Positions 33,444-42,405 of a stretch of DNA of 64,000 nucleotides are shown one piece after another. The notes under the pieces are model-generated. The model did not search any database and had not been told where the DNA came from. It saw only the letters and a list, made by a program, of their open reading frames with translations. Within the stretch, counting starts at the first letter, position 1. Every line of letters starts with the position of its first letter. Where the stretch lies: the NCBI GenBank assembly GCA_016873635.1, contig VGWJ01000004.1:1-64000 (forward strand), read 5' to 3'. The position numbers and the translations under genes are program-made. The DNA is from Lentisphaerota bacterium (GTDB lineage Bacteria > Verrucomicrobiota > Kiritimatiellia > UBA8416 > VGWJ01).

Positions 33444-35626
33444 CGCCGCGGCTCTTCCGCGGCCCAGGCCCGTATCTCGTCGGAAAGCGGCGCCACCGCG
33501 GCGATGCGGCAGGTTTCCTCGCCGGATTCCGACGGCAGCGTCACTTCGTCCCCGGCGGCGCGCCCGGCCAGGGCTTCGGCCACCCGGCTCCGGCACGAGA
33601 TCACGCGGCGCGGCGGATCGTTGTCCCATTCGCCCAGGATATTGACCTCATCGCGCACGCCCCCCGGGCGTTCCAGGACCACGCGCGTCCCGATTCCCGC
33701 CCGCTCCGCGGGCAGCCCCGTGAAATCGGTCTCGCGCACCTCGCGCAAGTCCCTTTCCCAGTCGCGCTGGCGCTGCATGAGCACCTTCTGGTGGTCTTTC
33801 GCCGCCTGGTATTCGAAGTTCTCGCTCAGGTCGCCGTAGCCCCGCGCGTGTCCGATCTCGCGGCTGTTCGCGGGAATCAGCTCCTCCAGAAGCTCGCGCA
33901 GCTGGTCCTGCCGCCGCCGGTAAGTCCTTCGGGAAGTGAGCCGCGCGGCCGCGGGCGGCGGCGAGGCGGATTCGGGCGCGGCGGCGGAAGCGGCGTTCAG
34001 GTCCGGATACAGCCTGATCATCCGGCCCATGATTGTGCGGCGCCGGCCCTCGTCCCAGCCGTGCGACGCGCTGACGCGCATGAAAAGCGTCCGCCTCTGC
34101 TCCGCCGTCATCGCCCCCATTCCGGCGGCCAGCCACGCCCGGTCCTCGAACAGGGCGCGGATCTGGTTCAGGGTGCGCAGGCGGTCTTCGCGCCGCGGGC
34201 CTTCGAGCACGTCGATGGCCTGGCCCATCAGGCCGGCCGCGTCGCCCACGTCCCACGCCTGCCGGATGTCGCCGCGGCGGCAGACCCACAGCATCAGTTC
34301 CGCGGGCGCCGTCCGGGACCGCACCGTGTCCCGCACGAGCGCCGCGGCCCGGTCGCCGGCGCCTTCCGCGGCCAGGAAAGACGTGGCTTCGTTCAGCACG
34401 GCCGCCGGCAGCCGGACGAGCACGTCAGCCACGAGCCCGACCGTCGCCGGCCGGTCGCACTCGGCCAGCAGCGCCAGCAGCGCCTCGAACTCGCGCACGC
34501 CCAGTCCTTCCGCGGCCGCCGTGACGGTCTCCGGCGTCCGCAGCGGGGCGGCGGACGCGCAGATATCCATCGCTTCGGGCGGCACGGCGAAGCGCCGCGC
34601 GACCATGACGGCGCGCGCCAGGATCACCGGGTCGGTGCCCCGCGCCCCCAGCGCCGCGAACGCCAGGCGCGCGCCGAGCGCGGCCAGTTGCTCGCGCGAG
34701 AGCGACGCGGCGCCCGCCTCGCGCTCCAGCTCCTGCGCCATGCGCAGAATCGTCGCCAGGTCGCGCTCGCCGGCCAGCGCGTCGAACCACCCGGCGCCGT
34801 ACTCCTTCTCGCGCGCCAGCAGGCGCAGCGGCTCGTTCCGCCGCGCGGGCACGTCCACCAGGGCGTCGGCTTTGAGGCCCTTGCGCGCGGCTTCCCAGAA
34901 AGGCTTCCAGGGACGATCCCCGAGCGCCTCCCTGGTCAGGAGGTCCTGCAGCTCGGGCGCCGTCAGCGGGCCGTAGCTGCGCAGGGCAATCCGGACCAGT
35001 TCGGCCGGATCGCTTTCAATCAGCTCCGCCAGCGCCTCCGGGTCGCGGTGCCGGCGCGCGAGGAGGTGATCTTCGCCCACCGGCTCCAGCGTCTGCGCCG
35101 CGTAGGCGAAGGACATCGGGTGGCCGGGCTTGCGGACGAAATCGACGGTGATCTTCCGGTAGAAAGGGTCGACGCGCTTGACGACGCCGAAGCCCCAGGT
35201 CTTGTCGTGGCACAGCGCGCCGGCAGCCAGCGACACCAGCGTTTCCAGGCGGGCCAGGCACGCTTCAGGGGGCTCGTCGGTCTCGAAGCCGCAGACCTTG
35301 AGGAACTCGGCGCCCTCGCGGTCGGCGAAGGCCGACGCCAGCGCCGCGCGGCAGGCCGGCGCGAACCGCGCGCCCCCGGGTTTCCGGGCAGCCCAGAAGC
35401 GCAGCAGGCGCACCAGCTCCCGGCGCGCGCCGCTGCGCGCCAGCAGGCCGGCGGACAGCTCCGCGCAATCGTCCAGGCGCGCGGCGTCGCTCGCGGCCGC
35501 CTTCATCACCATGCGCAGGACGCGGTCCGGCGGCGGCGGCACGGCCGCGTCGGCCGCCTCCAGCAGCCAGGCCTCGATCGCGGCGGGGCTTTTGTCTTCC
35601 TGTTCCGGCATAGGCTCGGCTATCAT
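33440..35626 (-). CDS. greA: Transcription elongation factor GreA, long PVC-type form
   Basis: 728 aa. The last 160 residues are an ordinary GreA: the coiled-coil tip GHARGYGDLSENFEYQAAKD with the catalytic acidic pair, then the FKBP-like C-terminal domain (ERAGIGTRVVLERPGG ... GDEVTLPSESGEE). The preceding 560 residues form an alpha-helical extension with no assigned function (it includes ALCHDKTWGFGVVKRVDPFY, a Tudor/KOW-like strand set). Chlamydia GreA has a comparable long form of about 715 residues, which supports PVC affiliation. The ATG at 35626 lies 13 bp from the divergent start of the pseudouridine synthase gene. Confidence 0.9.
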   Translation of the reverse strand: MIAEPMPEQEDKSPAAIEAWLLEAADAAVPPPPDRVLRMVMKAAASDAARLDDCAELSAGLLARSGARRELVRLLRFWAARKPGGARFAPACRAALASAFADREGAEFLKVCGFETDEPPEACLARLETLVSLAAGALCHDKTWGFGVVKRVDPFYRKITVDFVRKPGHPMSFAYAAQTLEPVGEDHLLARRHRDPEALAELIESDPAELVRIALRSYGPLTAPELQDLLTREALGDRPWKPFWEAARKGLKADALVDVPARRNEPLRLLAREKEYGAGWFDALAGERDLATILRMAQELEREAGAASLSREQLAALGARLAFAALGARGTDPVILARAVMVARRFAVPPEAMDICASAAPLRTPETVTAAAEGLGVREFEALLALLAECDRPATVGLVADVLVRLPAAVLNEATSFLAAEGAGDRAAALVRDTVRSRTAPAELMLWVCRRGDIRQAWDVGDAAGLMGQAIDVLEGPRREDRLRTLNQIRALFEDRAWLAAGMGAMTAEQRRTLFMRVSASHGWDEGRRRTIMGRMIRLYPDLNAASAAAPESASPPPAAARLTSRRTYRRRQDQLRELLEELIPANSREIGHARGYGDLSENFEYQAAKDHQKVLMQRQRDWERDLREVRETDFTGLPAERAGIGTRVVLERPGGVRDEVNILGEWDNDPPRRVISCRSRVAEALAGRAAGDEVTLPSESGEETCRIAAVAPLSDEIRAWAAEEPRR

Positions 35627-35639
35627 TTGCGCAGGACCC

Positions 35640-36464
35640 GTGAAAACTACGCGTCTGATCGTCAATCACAAGGAAAAAAACACGCCGCTGCGCGACTTCC
35701 TGGCGGCGCGCCTGAACGTTTCGGGCCGCGAAGCCAAGCGCCTGCTCGACGAGCGGCGCGTCTTCGTCAACCGCCGGCGCGTGTGGATGGCCCGCCACGC
35801 GCTTGCCGAGCGCGACGCCGTCGAGATCGAACGCCCGCCCGCCGTTCCGCCGGGACGCCTGCCCGTGCTCTACGAGGACGCGGACTACGTCATCGTGGAC
35901 AAGCCGCCCGGCATCCTCTCCGAAGGTCCCGGCAGCGTGGAAACGCGCCTGCGCCGCGCGGGCCGTCCGGAAATGCGCGCCGTGCACCGGCTCGACCGCG
36001 ACACTTCCGGATGCCTCTGGCTCGCCGCGGGCGAGCCCGCGCGCCAGGCCGCGGTGGAACTTTTCCGCACGCGCGGCGTGCGGAAGACGTATCACGCCGT
36101 CGCGGCCGGTCGCGTGACGGAGGCCACCGGCCGGATCAGCGCGCCCGTGGACGGCGAGAGCGCGGTGACGGAATTCCGCGTGCTGGACGCGAACGGCGAC
36201 GCCACCCACCTGGCCCTGCGCATCGAAACCGGACGCACGCACCAGATCCGCAAGCACCTGGCCGGGATGGGGCATCCCGTTCTGGGCGACCGGACCTACT
36301 GGGGCCGGCACCCCCAGACGCCGGCCGGCATGCGCGTCGCCCGGCAAATGCTGCACGCGCGGCGGCTGGATTTCATTCGTCCGCGCGGCGGCGCGCGCGT
36401 CACGGCGGCGGCGCCGCTGCCGCGCGATTTCCGGGCGTGCCTGGCCCTGTTCCGTCTGACGTAG
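35640..36464 (+). CDS. RluA-family 23S rRNA/tRNA pseudouridine synthase with S4 domain
   Basis: 274 aa. N-terminal S4 RNA-binding domain: TPLRDFLAARLNVSGREAKR and LLDERRVFVNRRRV. Catalytic domain: YVIVDKPPGILSEG, MRAVHRLDRDTSGCLWLA (catalytic Asp in HRLDRDTSG), RKTYHAVAAGRV and IETGRTHQIRKHLAGMGHP. This is the RluC/RluD layout; the exact uridine target is unknown. GTG start with AGGA four bases upstream. Its promoter must lie inside greA. Confidence 0.92.
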   Translation: MKTTRLIVNHKEKNTPLRDFLAARLNVSGREAKRLLDERRVFVNRRRVWMARHALAERDAVEIERPPAVPPGRLPVLYEDADYVIVDKPPGILSEGPGSVETRLRRAGRPEMRAVHRLDRDTSGCLWLAAGEPARQAAVELFRTRGVRKTYHAVAAGRVTEATGRISAPVDGESAVTEFRVLDANGDATHLALRIETGRTHQIRKHLAGMGHPVLGDRTYWGRHPQTPAGMRVARQMLHARRLDFIRPRGGARVTAAAPLPRDFRACLALFRLT

Positions 36465-36570
36465 CGTCCCGCTCCGGAAACGCCGGAACACCAGCGACCC
36501 GCCGAGAACGAGGACGGCGGCGGGAACGGGCGACGGGACCGGTCAGGACATCCTTGAGGGCGGGCGCTTC

Positions 36571-36792
36571 TCACTCCCGGTGGCGGTAGGTGATGCGGCC
36601 CTTGCTCAGGTCGTAGGGCGAAATCTGGACGGTCACGCGGTCGCCCGTGGTGATCTTGATGAAATGCTTGCGCATCTTGCCCGAGATGTGCGCAAGCAGC
36701 TCGTGACCGTTTTCCAGGCGCACCGTGTACATGGTGGCCGGAAGCACTTTCACGACCGTACCCGTGACTTCTATGGCATCCTCTCGCGGCAT
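36571..36792 (-). CDS. infA: Translation initiation factor IF-1
   Basis: 73 aa OB-fold. [40 protein letters not shown] and the terminal [21 protein letters not shown] are the conserved IF-1 segments. It binds the ribosomal A site during initiation. It follows the Dph6-like gene by 10 bp. Longer in-frame extension upstream is not conserved. The 106-bp gap to its left contains a possible PEP-CTERM relic (see findings). Confidence 0.96.
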   Translation of the reverse strand: MPREDAIEVTGTVVKVLPATMYTVRLENGHELLAHISGKMRKHFIKITTGDRVTVQISPYDLSKGRITYRHRE

Positions 36793-36802
36793 CGGGCAGC
36801 GA

Positions 36803-37501
36803 CTATAATCCACCCCCTTCCGCCCGCGCAAGGCCCAATTGCGGCACAATGTCCGCGTAGGCGAAGCCGTCGCGCACCACGATCTCGCCGCGCGCAACCG
36901 GCAGCCGTCTCGCGAACATGGGGCCGTCGACGACCACGGTGTGAATCTCGCCGTTCTCCCCGCAGGGGTCGCAGCCCGCGGGAAAGCGCGCGATCAGGTC
37001 GCGCGACCATCTCTCCCCGGCGAAGTCCGCCGGGAGCTTCTTGAGATCGACGCTGCTGACGTAGGCTTCCACGCCGGCCGCGAGCATCTCCGCCGCCAGT
37101 TCGTCCGTGCGCCTGCCCCACAGCGGAAAGACCGGATCGAGCCCCGTTCCCCGCAGCTGCCGCTCGCGGTACCCGCGCACGTCCTCGAGGAAGAGATCCC
37201 CGAAGGCCATGCACCGGACGCCCCGCGCCACGGCCCCGGCCACGAATCGCCGCATGACCGCCTCGTACTCGCCGTTGGTGCACGGATCGGGCAGGTACAG
37301 CGTCTCCAGCGGCGCGCCCGCGGCGCGGGCCTGCTCCTCAACCAGCGCCCGCCGCGTCGCGTGCATGGAAACGCGGTCGTATTTCACGTTCAGCACCGCC
37401 ACCAGGCCGACCACTTCCACGTCCGGGTCGCGGCGCAGCGCGTGCAGCGCCCACGCGGCGTCCTTCCCGCTGCTCCAGCTCAACAGGGTCTTTGCACTCA
37501 C
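36803..37501 (-). CDS. Dph6-like adenine-nucleotide alpha-hydrolase (ATP pyrophosphatase)
   Basis: 232 aa. PP-loop motif [17 protein letters not shown] at the N-terminus and [85 protein letters not shown]. The [11 protein letters not shown]-type motif is the signature of the diphthamide-synthetase-related (Dph6/YP_00) family; bacteria lack diphthamide, so the substrate here is unknown. The GTG at 37501 is preceded by GGGGGAG; a longer frame starts at 37561. Co-transcription with infA is likely. Confidence 0.85.
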   Translation of the reverse strand: MSAKTLLSWSSGKDAAWALHALRRDPDVEVVGLVAVLNVKYDRVSMHATRRALVEEQARAAGAPLETLYLPDPCTNGEYEAVMRRFVAGAVARGVRCMAFGDLFLEDVRGYRERQLRGTGLDPVFPLWGRRTDELAAEMLAAGVEAYVSSVDLKKLPADFAGERWSRDLIARFPAGCDPCGENGEIHTVVVDGPMFARRLPVARGEIVVRDGFAYADIVPQLGLARAEGGGL

Positions 37502-37608
37502 TTTGGGCGACTCCCCCGTTGGCGCAGGCGCGGCCCGCGATACCGCGCTTGGACCGGTCACGTAACGGCAGCCGGATCGACTTCGAATGCGCTGATCAGA
37601 AGGAACGC

Positions 37609-38415
37609 CTATCCGTTGCCCTGTAGAGTCTTCTGATACGCAGCCAGGTCGTCAGGAGTGATTTGATCAGGCGGCGCCAAGCGGTAATGCTTCTCGCCCG
37701 AAAGACGTATGCCTTTCGGCCCACCTTGAAACTCAAAGAGGGCGATAAGATCACGTTCAATAAACTGCGCTCCCACCGGACGGCAGACAAGAGATGGGAA
37801 CTTCTCAGCACACATGGCCATGTCTTGTTCGATCTGCACAACGTTCAGCCGGTCCTTCGCTGACTTGGCTTGCAGGGGGATGCAGTAATGGACACCGCGG
37901 CGGTCTATTCCTACGTAGAGTTCGTCGGTCTCTACTTGGCCGAACTGTTTCGCGGTGGTCCGGAGGTGGTTCTGAAGAGAATAGCAGGCAACTCCCGTGA
38001 AGATATCAAGGAGCCGATTGTAGCGGAGTTTCGCCAAGAGGGCTTGCTCGTCTGAGAGGGCGTACATACTAACGACCCCGGGCGTCGCGTCCGGGACTTT
38101 CGTCTCGGCCATGATTCGATTCGGCAGAATCTCCACCTCCGTGATTGGACGAAGACGAAACCGATAGATTCCCCGACCAGCCAATTCAATAGTCCACCGT
38201 TTTCCAGACGGCGCTGTCGACTGAATTGACACAGGTAGCTGCGAACGGAACCTGAAAGTGTAGAGCAGGTCGCCGACATTCTTTGGCAGATCGACACCTG
38301 CGGCCTTGGCCGCACTGACAAGATCCTCTCGTCTGAAGGGGACCTCCGACGCGCCCGCGGTATGTCTCTTGCGGAAAACCCGCTCAACAATTTGAACGTA
38401 TCGATTGAATGTCAT
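37609..38415 (-). CDS. Type II restriction endonuclease (putative)
   Basis: 268 aa. Assigned mainly by position: it overlaps the end of a DNA methyltransferase gene by 32 bases and shares its unusually low GC content. The stretch QVETDELYVGIDRRGVHYC followed by IPLQAKSAKD fits a PD-(D/E)xK nuclease core (Glu/Asp, then Q-A-K). It then has LNVVQIEQDMAMCAEKFPSL and ends TPDDLAAYQKTLQGNG. No standard named family was recognised. ATG chosen for the strong AGGAAAGGG upstream. The recognition site cannot be inferred. Confidence 0.7.
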   Translation of the reverse strand: MTFNRYVQIVERVFRKRHTAGASEVPFRREDLVSAAKAAGVDLPKNVGDLLYTFRFRSQLPVSIQSTAPSGKRWTIELAGRGIYRFRLRPITEVEILPNRIMAETKVPDATPGVVSMYALSDEQALLAKLRYNRLLDIFTGVACYSLQNHLRTTAKQFGQVETDELYVGIDRRGVHYCIPLQAKSAKDRLNVVQIEQDMAMCAEKFPSLVCRPVGAQFIERDLIALFEFQGGPKGIRLSGEKHYRLAPPDQITPDDLAAYQKTLQGNG

Positions 38416-39814
38416 TGTGCCCTTTCCTGAACGGACCATTTCGCGTTGTCGCTCCCGGCCACCTTAGAACTACGACCTCTTCCCGCAATTGTTCCCGGGT
38501 CGCTGTAGCCAATCTCGTTCTAAACAAGTCAATCGAAACGACCTGGTATCCGAGGGAGTCTGCGATGTCGGCGAGGATTTGTCCCGTCCGTATCATGACA
38601 CGCAAGTACGAAGCCTGATCACCGACAACATAGGCAAGCTGCGCGCCAGGTCGTAGAACGCACCGGAGTTCTGCCAAGTGCCGCGCCATCCCCCCAAAGT
38701 ACAGTTTCGCCACCCTGGCGTAGAGACGCTCAAAACCACTTGTCTTCCCCATTTCGATTCGCCTCTTCTCAATGTCGGCCGCAATTCGGTTGATTTCTGT
38801 GTTGGAAGCGACAAGTTGGTCGTCATCGTCGGCCTTGTACACGCCACGGGTGTTTGATCGAACCAAGGTCCGTTTGAGAGCCCGCATCTCCTGCTTCGTG
38901 CGCACAAAACCAAGCAGAACAGATTCAAGTCGGGTAGTGCGTGTGTAGTCCTTCTCGTTAGGGTAAGGCGGCGAAGTGATTACGGCGTCAACCGATGAAC
39001 GTGAGAGCAGGCTAGCCGGATCACGCGCGTCACCGCGGTGGACAGTGCATTCTGTGTTTTCCACTCCCTTGAGACAACGCAAGTCTTCACTCATCGCCAT
39101 AACGGCGTCAAGCCACGGCTGGATCACAGGTGCGTCGGTCTTGATCTCCTGCACGCCGACTTCAGGGCCGAAATGAAGATTGCTGGCGGACTCAACGATA
39201 GTCTTGGCAAACGCCAGGAGTTCATGACGGTGGTAACGTCTGCCTTTCTCTTCATTGATGACGTCGCGAAGAAGGATTGACTTGTGTAGCGGCAGGGGGC
39301 TGATGGAATTCGTGAGAAGCAAACGGGATTCCTCGTGGTTCAGCGTCTTGAGGATCGGCTGTCTGCCATAGGGTGCTCTCTCTTCACACAGATAGGGGGC
39401 GTACGTCTCTCGGAGTCCTTGCGCTTTGAGTTTCCCGAAAACCGTCTCGCCGATTCTCTCGGCATGACCAATCAGCCTGTCGGGATTGGGACTCCAATCG
39501 ATCTTGACCGACGTGGCAAAATGCGACATCGGATGGGCTTCGATGCCCATGGCAGGAATGCCGCACTTCTTGCACTCGACAAGTGTTGTTCCAGTTCCGC
39601 AGAAAGGATCAAGTACACGATGGGAGGGGTTCAAGCCAAAACGCTGAATGTAGTGAACGACCAAGTGCGGGGGAAACGAGAGCACGAAACGATACCAGTT
39701 GTGAACTGCCTGGTCCTTCACCATCAGACGATTCCTCTGCCCGTTGGCGAAGGAACGCAACGATTCTGTCTCCGGTTCGGGTTGAACCGCTTGGCTCTGA
39801 GATGACGACTTCAT
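38384..39814 (-). CDS. DNA methyltransferase (N4-cytosine/N6-adenine type) of an R-M system
   Basis: 476 aa. SAM-binding motif I HRVLDPFCGTGTTLVECKKCG near residues 65-85 and catalytic motif IV DAVITSPPYPNEKDYTR near 280 identify an amino-methyltransferase; SPPY favours N4-cytosine but N6-adenine is possible. RPGAQLAYVVGDQASYLR (motif with GDQ) follows. The gap between motifs I and IV, about 200 residues, houses the target-recognition region. GC content is well below neighbours, suggesting horizontal acquisition. A promoter lies immediately upstream (39836-39864). Confidence 0.85.
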   Translation of the reverse strand: MKSSSQSQAVQPEPETESLRSFANGQRNRLMVKDQAVHNWYRFVLSFPPHLVVHYIQRFGLNPSHRVLDPFCGTGTTLVECKKCGIPAMGIEAHPMSHFATSVKIDWSPNPDRLIGHAERIGETVFGKLKAQGLRETYAPYLCEERAPYGRQPILKTLNHEESRLLLTNSISPLPLHKSILLRDVINEEKGRRYHRHELLAFAKTIVESASNLHFGPEVGVQEIKTDAPVIQPWLDAVMAMSEDLRCLKGVENTECTVHRGDARDPASLLSRSSVDAVITSPPYPNEKDYTRTTRLESVLLGFVRTKQEMRALKRTLVRSNTRGVYKADDDDQLVASNTEINRIAADIEKRRIEMGKTSGFERLYARVAKLYFGGMARHLAELRCVLRPGAQLAYVVGDQASYLRVMIRTGQILADIADSLGYQVVSIDLFRTRLATATREQLREEVVVLRWPGATTRNGPFRKGHNDIQSIRSNC

Positions 39815-39835
39815 GGTTGGCAATCGGTTTGCGGC

Positions 39836-39864
39836 ACTATGACGCCTCTCTCCGTCGTGGTCAA
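39836..39864 (-). promoter_or_regulatory. Promoter of the restriction-modification genes
   Basis: Minus strand TTGACC (39864-39859), 17-bp spacer, CATAGT (39841-39836), 22 bp before the methyltransferase ATG. Farther upstream (39902-39931) TTGACT occurs twice 12 bp apart, possibly an operator; no controller-protein gene was found. Confidence 0.55.
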
Positions 39865-39985
39865 GATGCGCGGCAATGCAAACTCCTGCATGTCAGATAA
39901 GTCCAGTATCAGTCAAGTTACTAGTCAACCAAGCCGCCCGGTCTTCCGCGCCGCCCATCAGGAATCGCGAATCCTGCGCGCCCGC

Positions 39986-42070
39986 TCACGCCGGGGCAAA
40001 ATCAACCTGGCGCTTGTCGATGTCCACGCGGGCGACGATCACGGGGATGCGCCGGCCGATGGCGAAGGTGTCGCGGCCCGCGCGCAGGGCGCGGCGGCGC
40101 CGGCTGTAGCGCACGTAGTCGTCGGAAATGGCCGAGACGTGCACCAGGCCGCGGATCTGCAGGTCCGGCAGCTCCACGAACATGCCGAAGTTGAGCACGT
40201 CCACCACCACGCCCTCGCGCACCTCCGGCCTGCCCGCCTTCAGCTCCGCCGCGAGGAAGCGCAGCTTCATGATTTCGACCAGCGCCCGCTCGGCGTCGTC
40301 CGCCCGGCGCTCGGTGAGGGAGCAGCCCCTGGCGACGGCCCGCAGCCGCGCTCCGTCATAGGGCGGGGCGGCCGTCCCCTCCAGCGCCGCCGCCAGCAAA
40401 CGGTGCACGACCAGGTCGGGATAGCGCCGGATGGGCGATGTGAAATGACAGTAGTGGCGCTTGGCCAGCCCGAAATGGCCGATCGGCACTTCGGAGTATT
40501 CAGCCCGGTTCATGCTGCGCAGGACCGCCACCCGCACGTGCGCGGCCAGGGGATGCCCGCGCACCGACGCCAGCAGCGCCGCCAGGGCCTCGCGCCGGGA
40601 AAGATCGCCGTGCGCGATGCCCAGCACGCGAAGCTGCGCCGCCAGGTCGTCGAGCCTTTCGGCGGACGGCGCTTCGTGCACGCGCGAGATGAGCGGCCAG
40701 CGCCGGCCGCCGATTTCCCGCGCCACGGCCTCGTTGGCGGCCACCATGCATTCCTCGACCAGGTGATGCGACTCGTCGTTCGGCACCACGCGCAGACCGC
40801 TCAAGGCGCCGTCGGGACCGATTTCCACCTCGCATTCCGGCACGTCCAGGTCCAGGGCGTGGCGCGCAAAACGCCTGGCGCGCATCTGCCGCGCCAGGGC
40901 GTTCAGGTCCGCCAGCAGCGCCCCGCTTTCGCCGTCGGCCGCGCCTCCGTCGAGCGCTTTCTGCGCCTCTTCGTAGGTGAACCGCCGCCGGGAGCGGATG
41001 ACCGCGCGTTCGAATCGCGCCGCGACCGCGTGGCCCCGGTCGTCGACCGTCAGCAGCGCGCTGAACGTGAGCCGGTCGTCGTCCGGACTGAGGCTGCACA
41101 CGCCGTTGGAGAGCTGTTCGGGCAGCATGGGGATCACGCGGTCGGGCAGATAGGCGCTGTTGCCGCGGCGACGCGCCTCGTCGTCGAGGGCCGTGCCCGG
41201 CCGCACGAAATGGCTGACGTCGGCGATGTGCACGCCCAGCACGCGGCGGCCCTCCGCGTCCCGTTCCAGCGACAGGGCGTCGTCGAAATCGCGCGCCCGC
41301 TCGGGGTCGATGGTCACGACGAGCTGCCCGCGCCGGTCCGCGCGCGGGCCGGGCCGGTCCGCGTGCGCCGAGGCCGATTCCGCTTCCCGCCGCACGGCCG
41401 CGCTGAAGCGTTCCGGCAGCCCGTAGTGGCGCATGACCGCCACCGTGTCCACCGACGGCTTGTCCGCGGGGCCGAGGACTTCGACGATCTGCCCTTCGGG
41501 GTTGACGTGCCGGTTCGGCCAGTCGGCAAACCGCGCCACCACGCGCTGGCCGACTGTCGCGCCGCCGGCGTCCGGCACGTACAGGTCGCGGGAATACACG
41601 GGATCCAGCGGCACCACGTAGAGCAGGCGGCCGGTCGAGCGCAGGGTGCCCACGATGTCGCGGCGCGCCCGTTCCAGCACGCGCACCACGCTGCCCGCGG
41701 GCTTGCCGCGCGGCCCGGCCGCGAACGGATCCGGGCGCACGGCGACGGTGTCGCCGGGCAGCGCGGTGCCCTGCGCTTCGCCGCGCACGAAGACCTCGGC
41801 GCCGTCCTCGCGCGTCACCCAGCCGTCGCCCGAGCGCGCGACCTGCAGAACGCCCGTGACCAGCTCCACCTCGGCGGGCAGGGCGTAGCGGTCGCCGCGC
41901 ACCTTGACGACCCGTCCCTGGAAGGCGCATTCGTTCAGCCATTTCCGGACGTGTTTGCGCTCCTTGCCCTTGAGATGGAGCGTGGCGGCGATCTGCGAGG
42001 CGGAGAGGGGGCGGTTCCGGCTTTGCGCCAGAAGGGCCGTGAGCTGCGCCTGGAATTCCGCGGGCGTCAT
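39986..42070 (-). CDS. rnr: Ribonuclease R
   Basis: 694 aa. Order of domains: N-terminal helix-turn-helix (PLSASQIAATLHLKGKERKHV), cold-shock domains, the RNB catalytic domain with VVTIDPERARDFDDALSL (metal-binding Asp cluster) and YCHFTSPIRRYPDLVVHRLL, and a C-terminal S1 domain (VREGVVVDVLNFGMFVELPD). The basic tail found in E. coli RNase R is absent. It is a processive 3'-5' exoribonuclease for structured RNA. Overlaps the YkgJ-like gene by four bases. Confidence 0.94.
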   Translation of the reverse strand: MTPAEFQAQLTALLAQSRNRPLSASQIAATLHLKGKERKHVRKWLNECAFQGRVVKVRGDRYALPAEVELVTGVLQVARSGDGWVTREDGAEVFVRGEAQGTALPGDTVAVRPDPFAAGPRGKPAGSVVRVLERARRDIVGTLRSTGRLLYVVPLDPVYSRDLYVPDAGGATVGQRVVARFADWPNRHVNPEGQIVEVLGPADKPSVDTVAVMRHYGLPERFSAAVRREAESASAHADRPGPRADRRGQLVVTIDPERARDFDDALSLERDAEGRRVLGVHIADVSHFVRPGTALDDEARRRGNSAYLPDRVIPMLPEQLSNGVCSLSPDDDRLTFSALLTVDDRGHAVAARFERAVIRSRRRFTYEEAQKALDGGAADGESGALLADLNALARQMRARRFARHALDLDVPECEVEIGPDGALSGLRVVPNDESHHLVEECMVAANEAVAREIGGRRWPLISRVHEAPSAERLDDLAAQLRVLGIAHGDLSRREALAALLASVRGHPLAAHVRVAVLRSMNRAEYSEVPIGHFGLAKRHYCHFTSPIRRYPDLVVHRLLAAALEGTAAPPYDGARLRAVARGCSLTERRADDAERALVEIMKLRFLAAELKAGRPEVREGVVVDVLNFGMFVELPDLQIRGLVHVSAISDDYVRYSRRRRALRAGRDTFAIGRRIPVIVARVDIDKRQVDFAPA

Positions 42071-42405
42071 GTTCCCCGCCCGGCCGCCAGACAGGCCGCG
42101 GCGCAGTTTTCTTCAAGCAGGCGCGACCGCCAGCGGTAGGGGTAGTCGCGGCACTGCCGGGGTTTCACGTCGTGCACGCGGCACGTGTTGTCGGCCTGCA
42201 GGAAGATGCACGAGCCGGCGGGTTTCTCGATCAGGCTCGGCCGGCGCGTGTCGCGGGTCAGGCGGGCATAGCGGTCCAGGAACTCGGCCTCCGTCATGCC
42301 CAGGAACGCGGCGATGCGGGCGGTTTCGCCGGCGGCCAGAAAGACGTAGCCGCGGGGGCGGCAGCAGTTCCCGCAGCGCAGGCATTGGAACTCCGTCCCG
42401 CTCAC
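42067..42405 (-). CDS. YkgJ-family cysteine-cluster protein
   Basis: 112 aa. FQCLRCGNCCRPRG at the N-terminus and CRVHDVKPRQCRDYP carry the eight-cysteine pattern C-x2-C-x2-CC ... C ... C of the zinc/iron-chelating YkgJ family. Function unknown. It overlaps both thrC (four bases upstream) and rnr (four bases downstream), so all three are translationally coupled. Confidence 0.88.
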   Translation of the reverse strand: MSGTEFQCLRCGNCCRPRGYVFLAAGETARIAAFLGMTEAEFLDRYARLTRDTRRPSLIEKPAGSCIFLQADNTCRVHDVKPRQCRDYPYRWRSRLLEENCAAACLAAGRGT

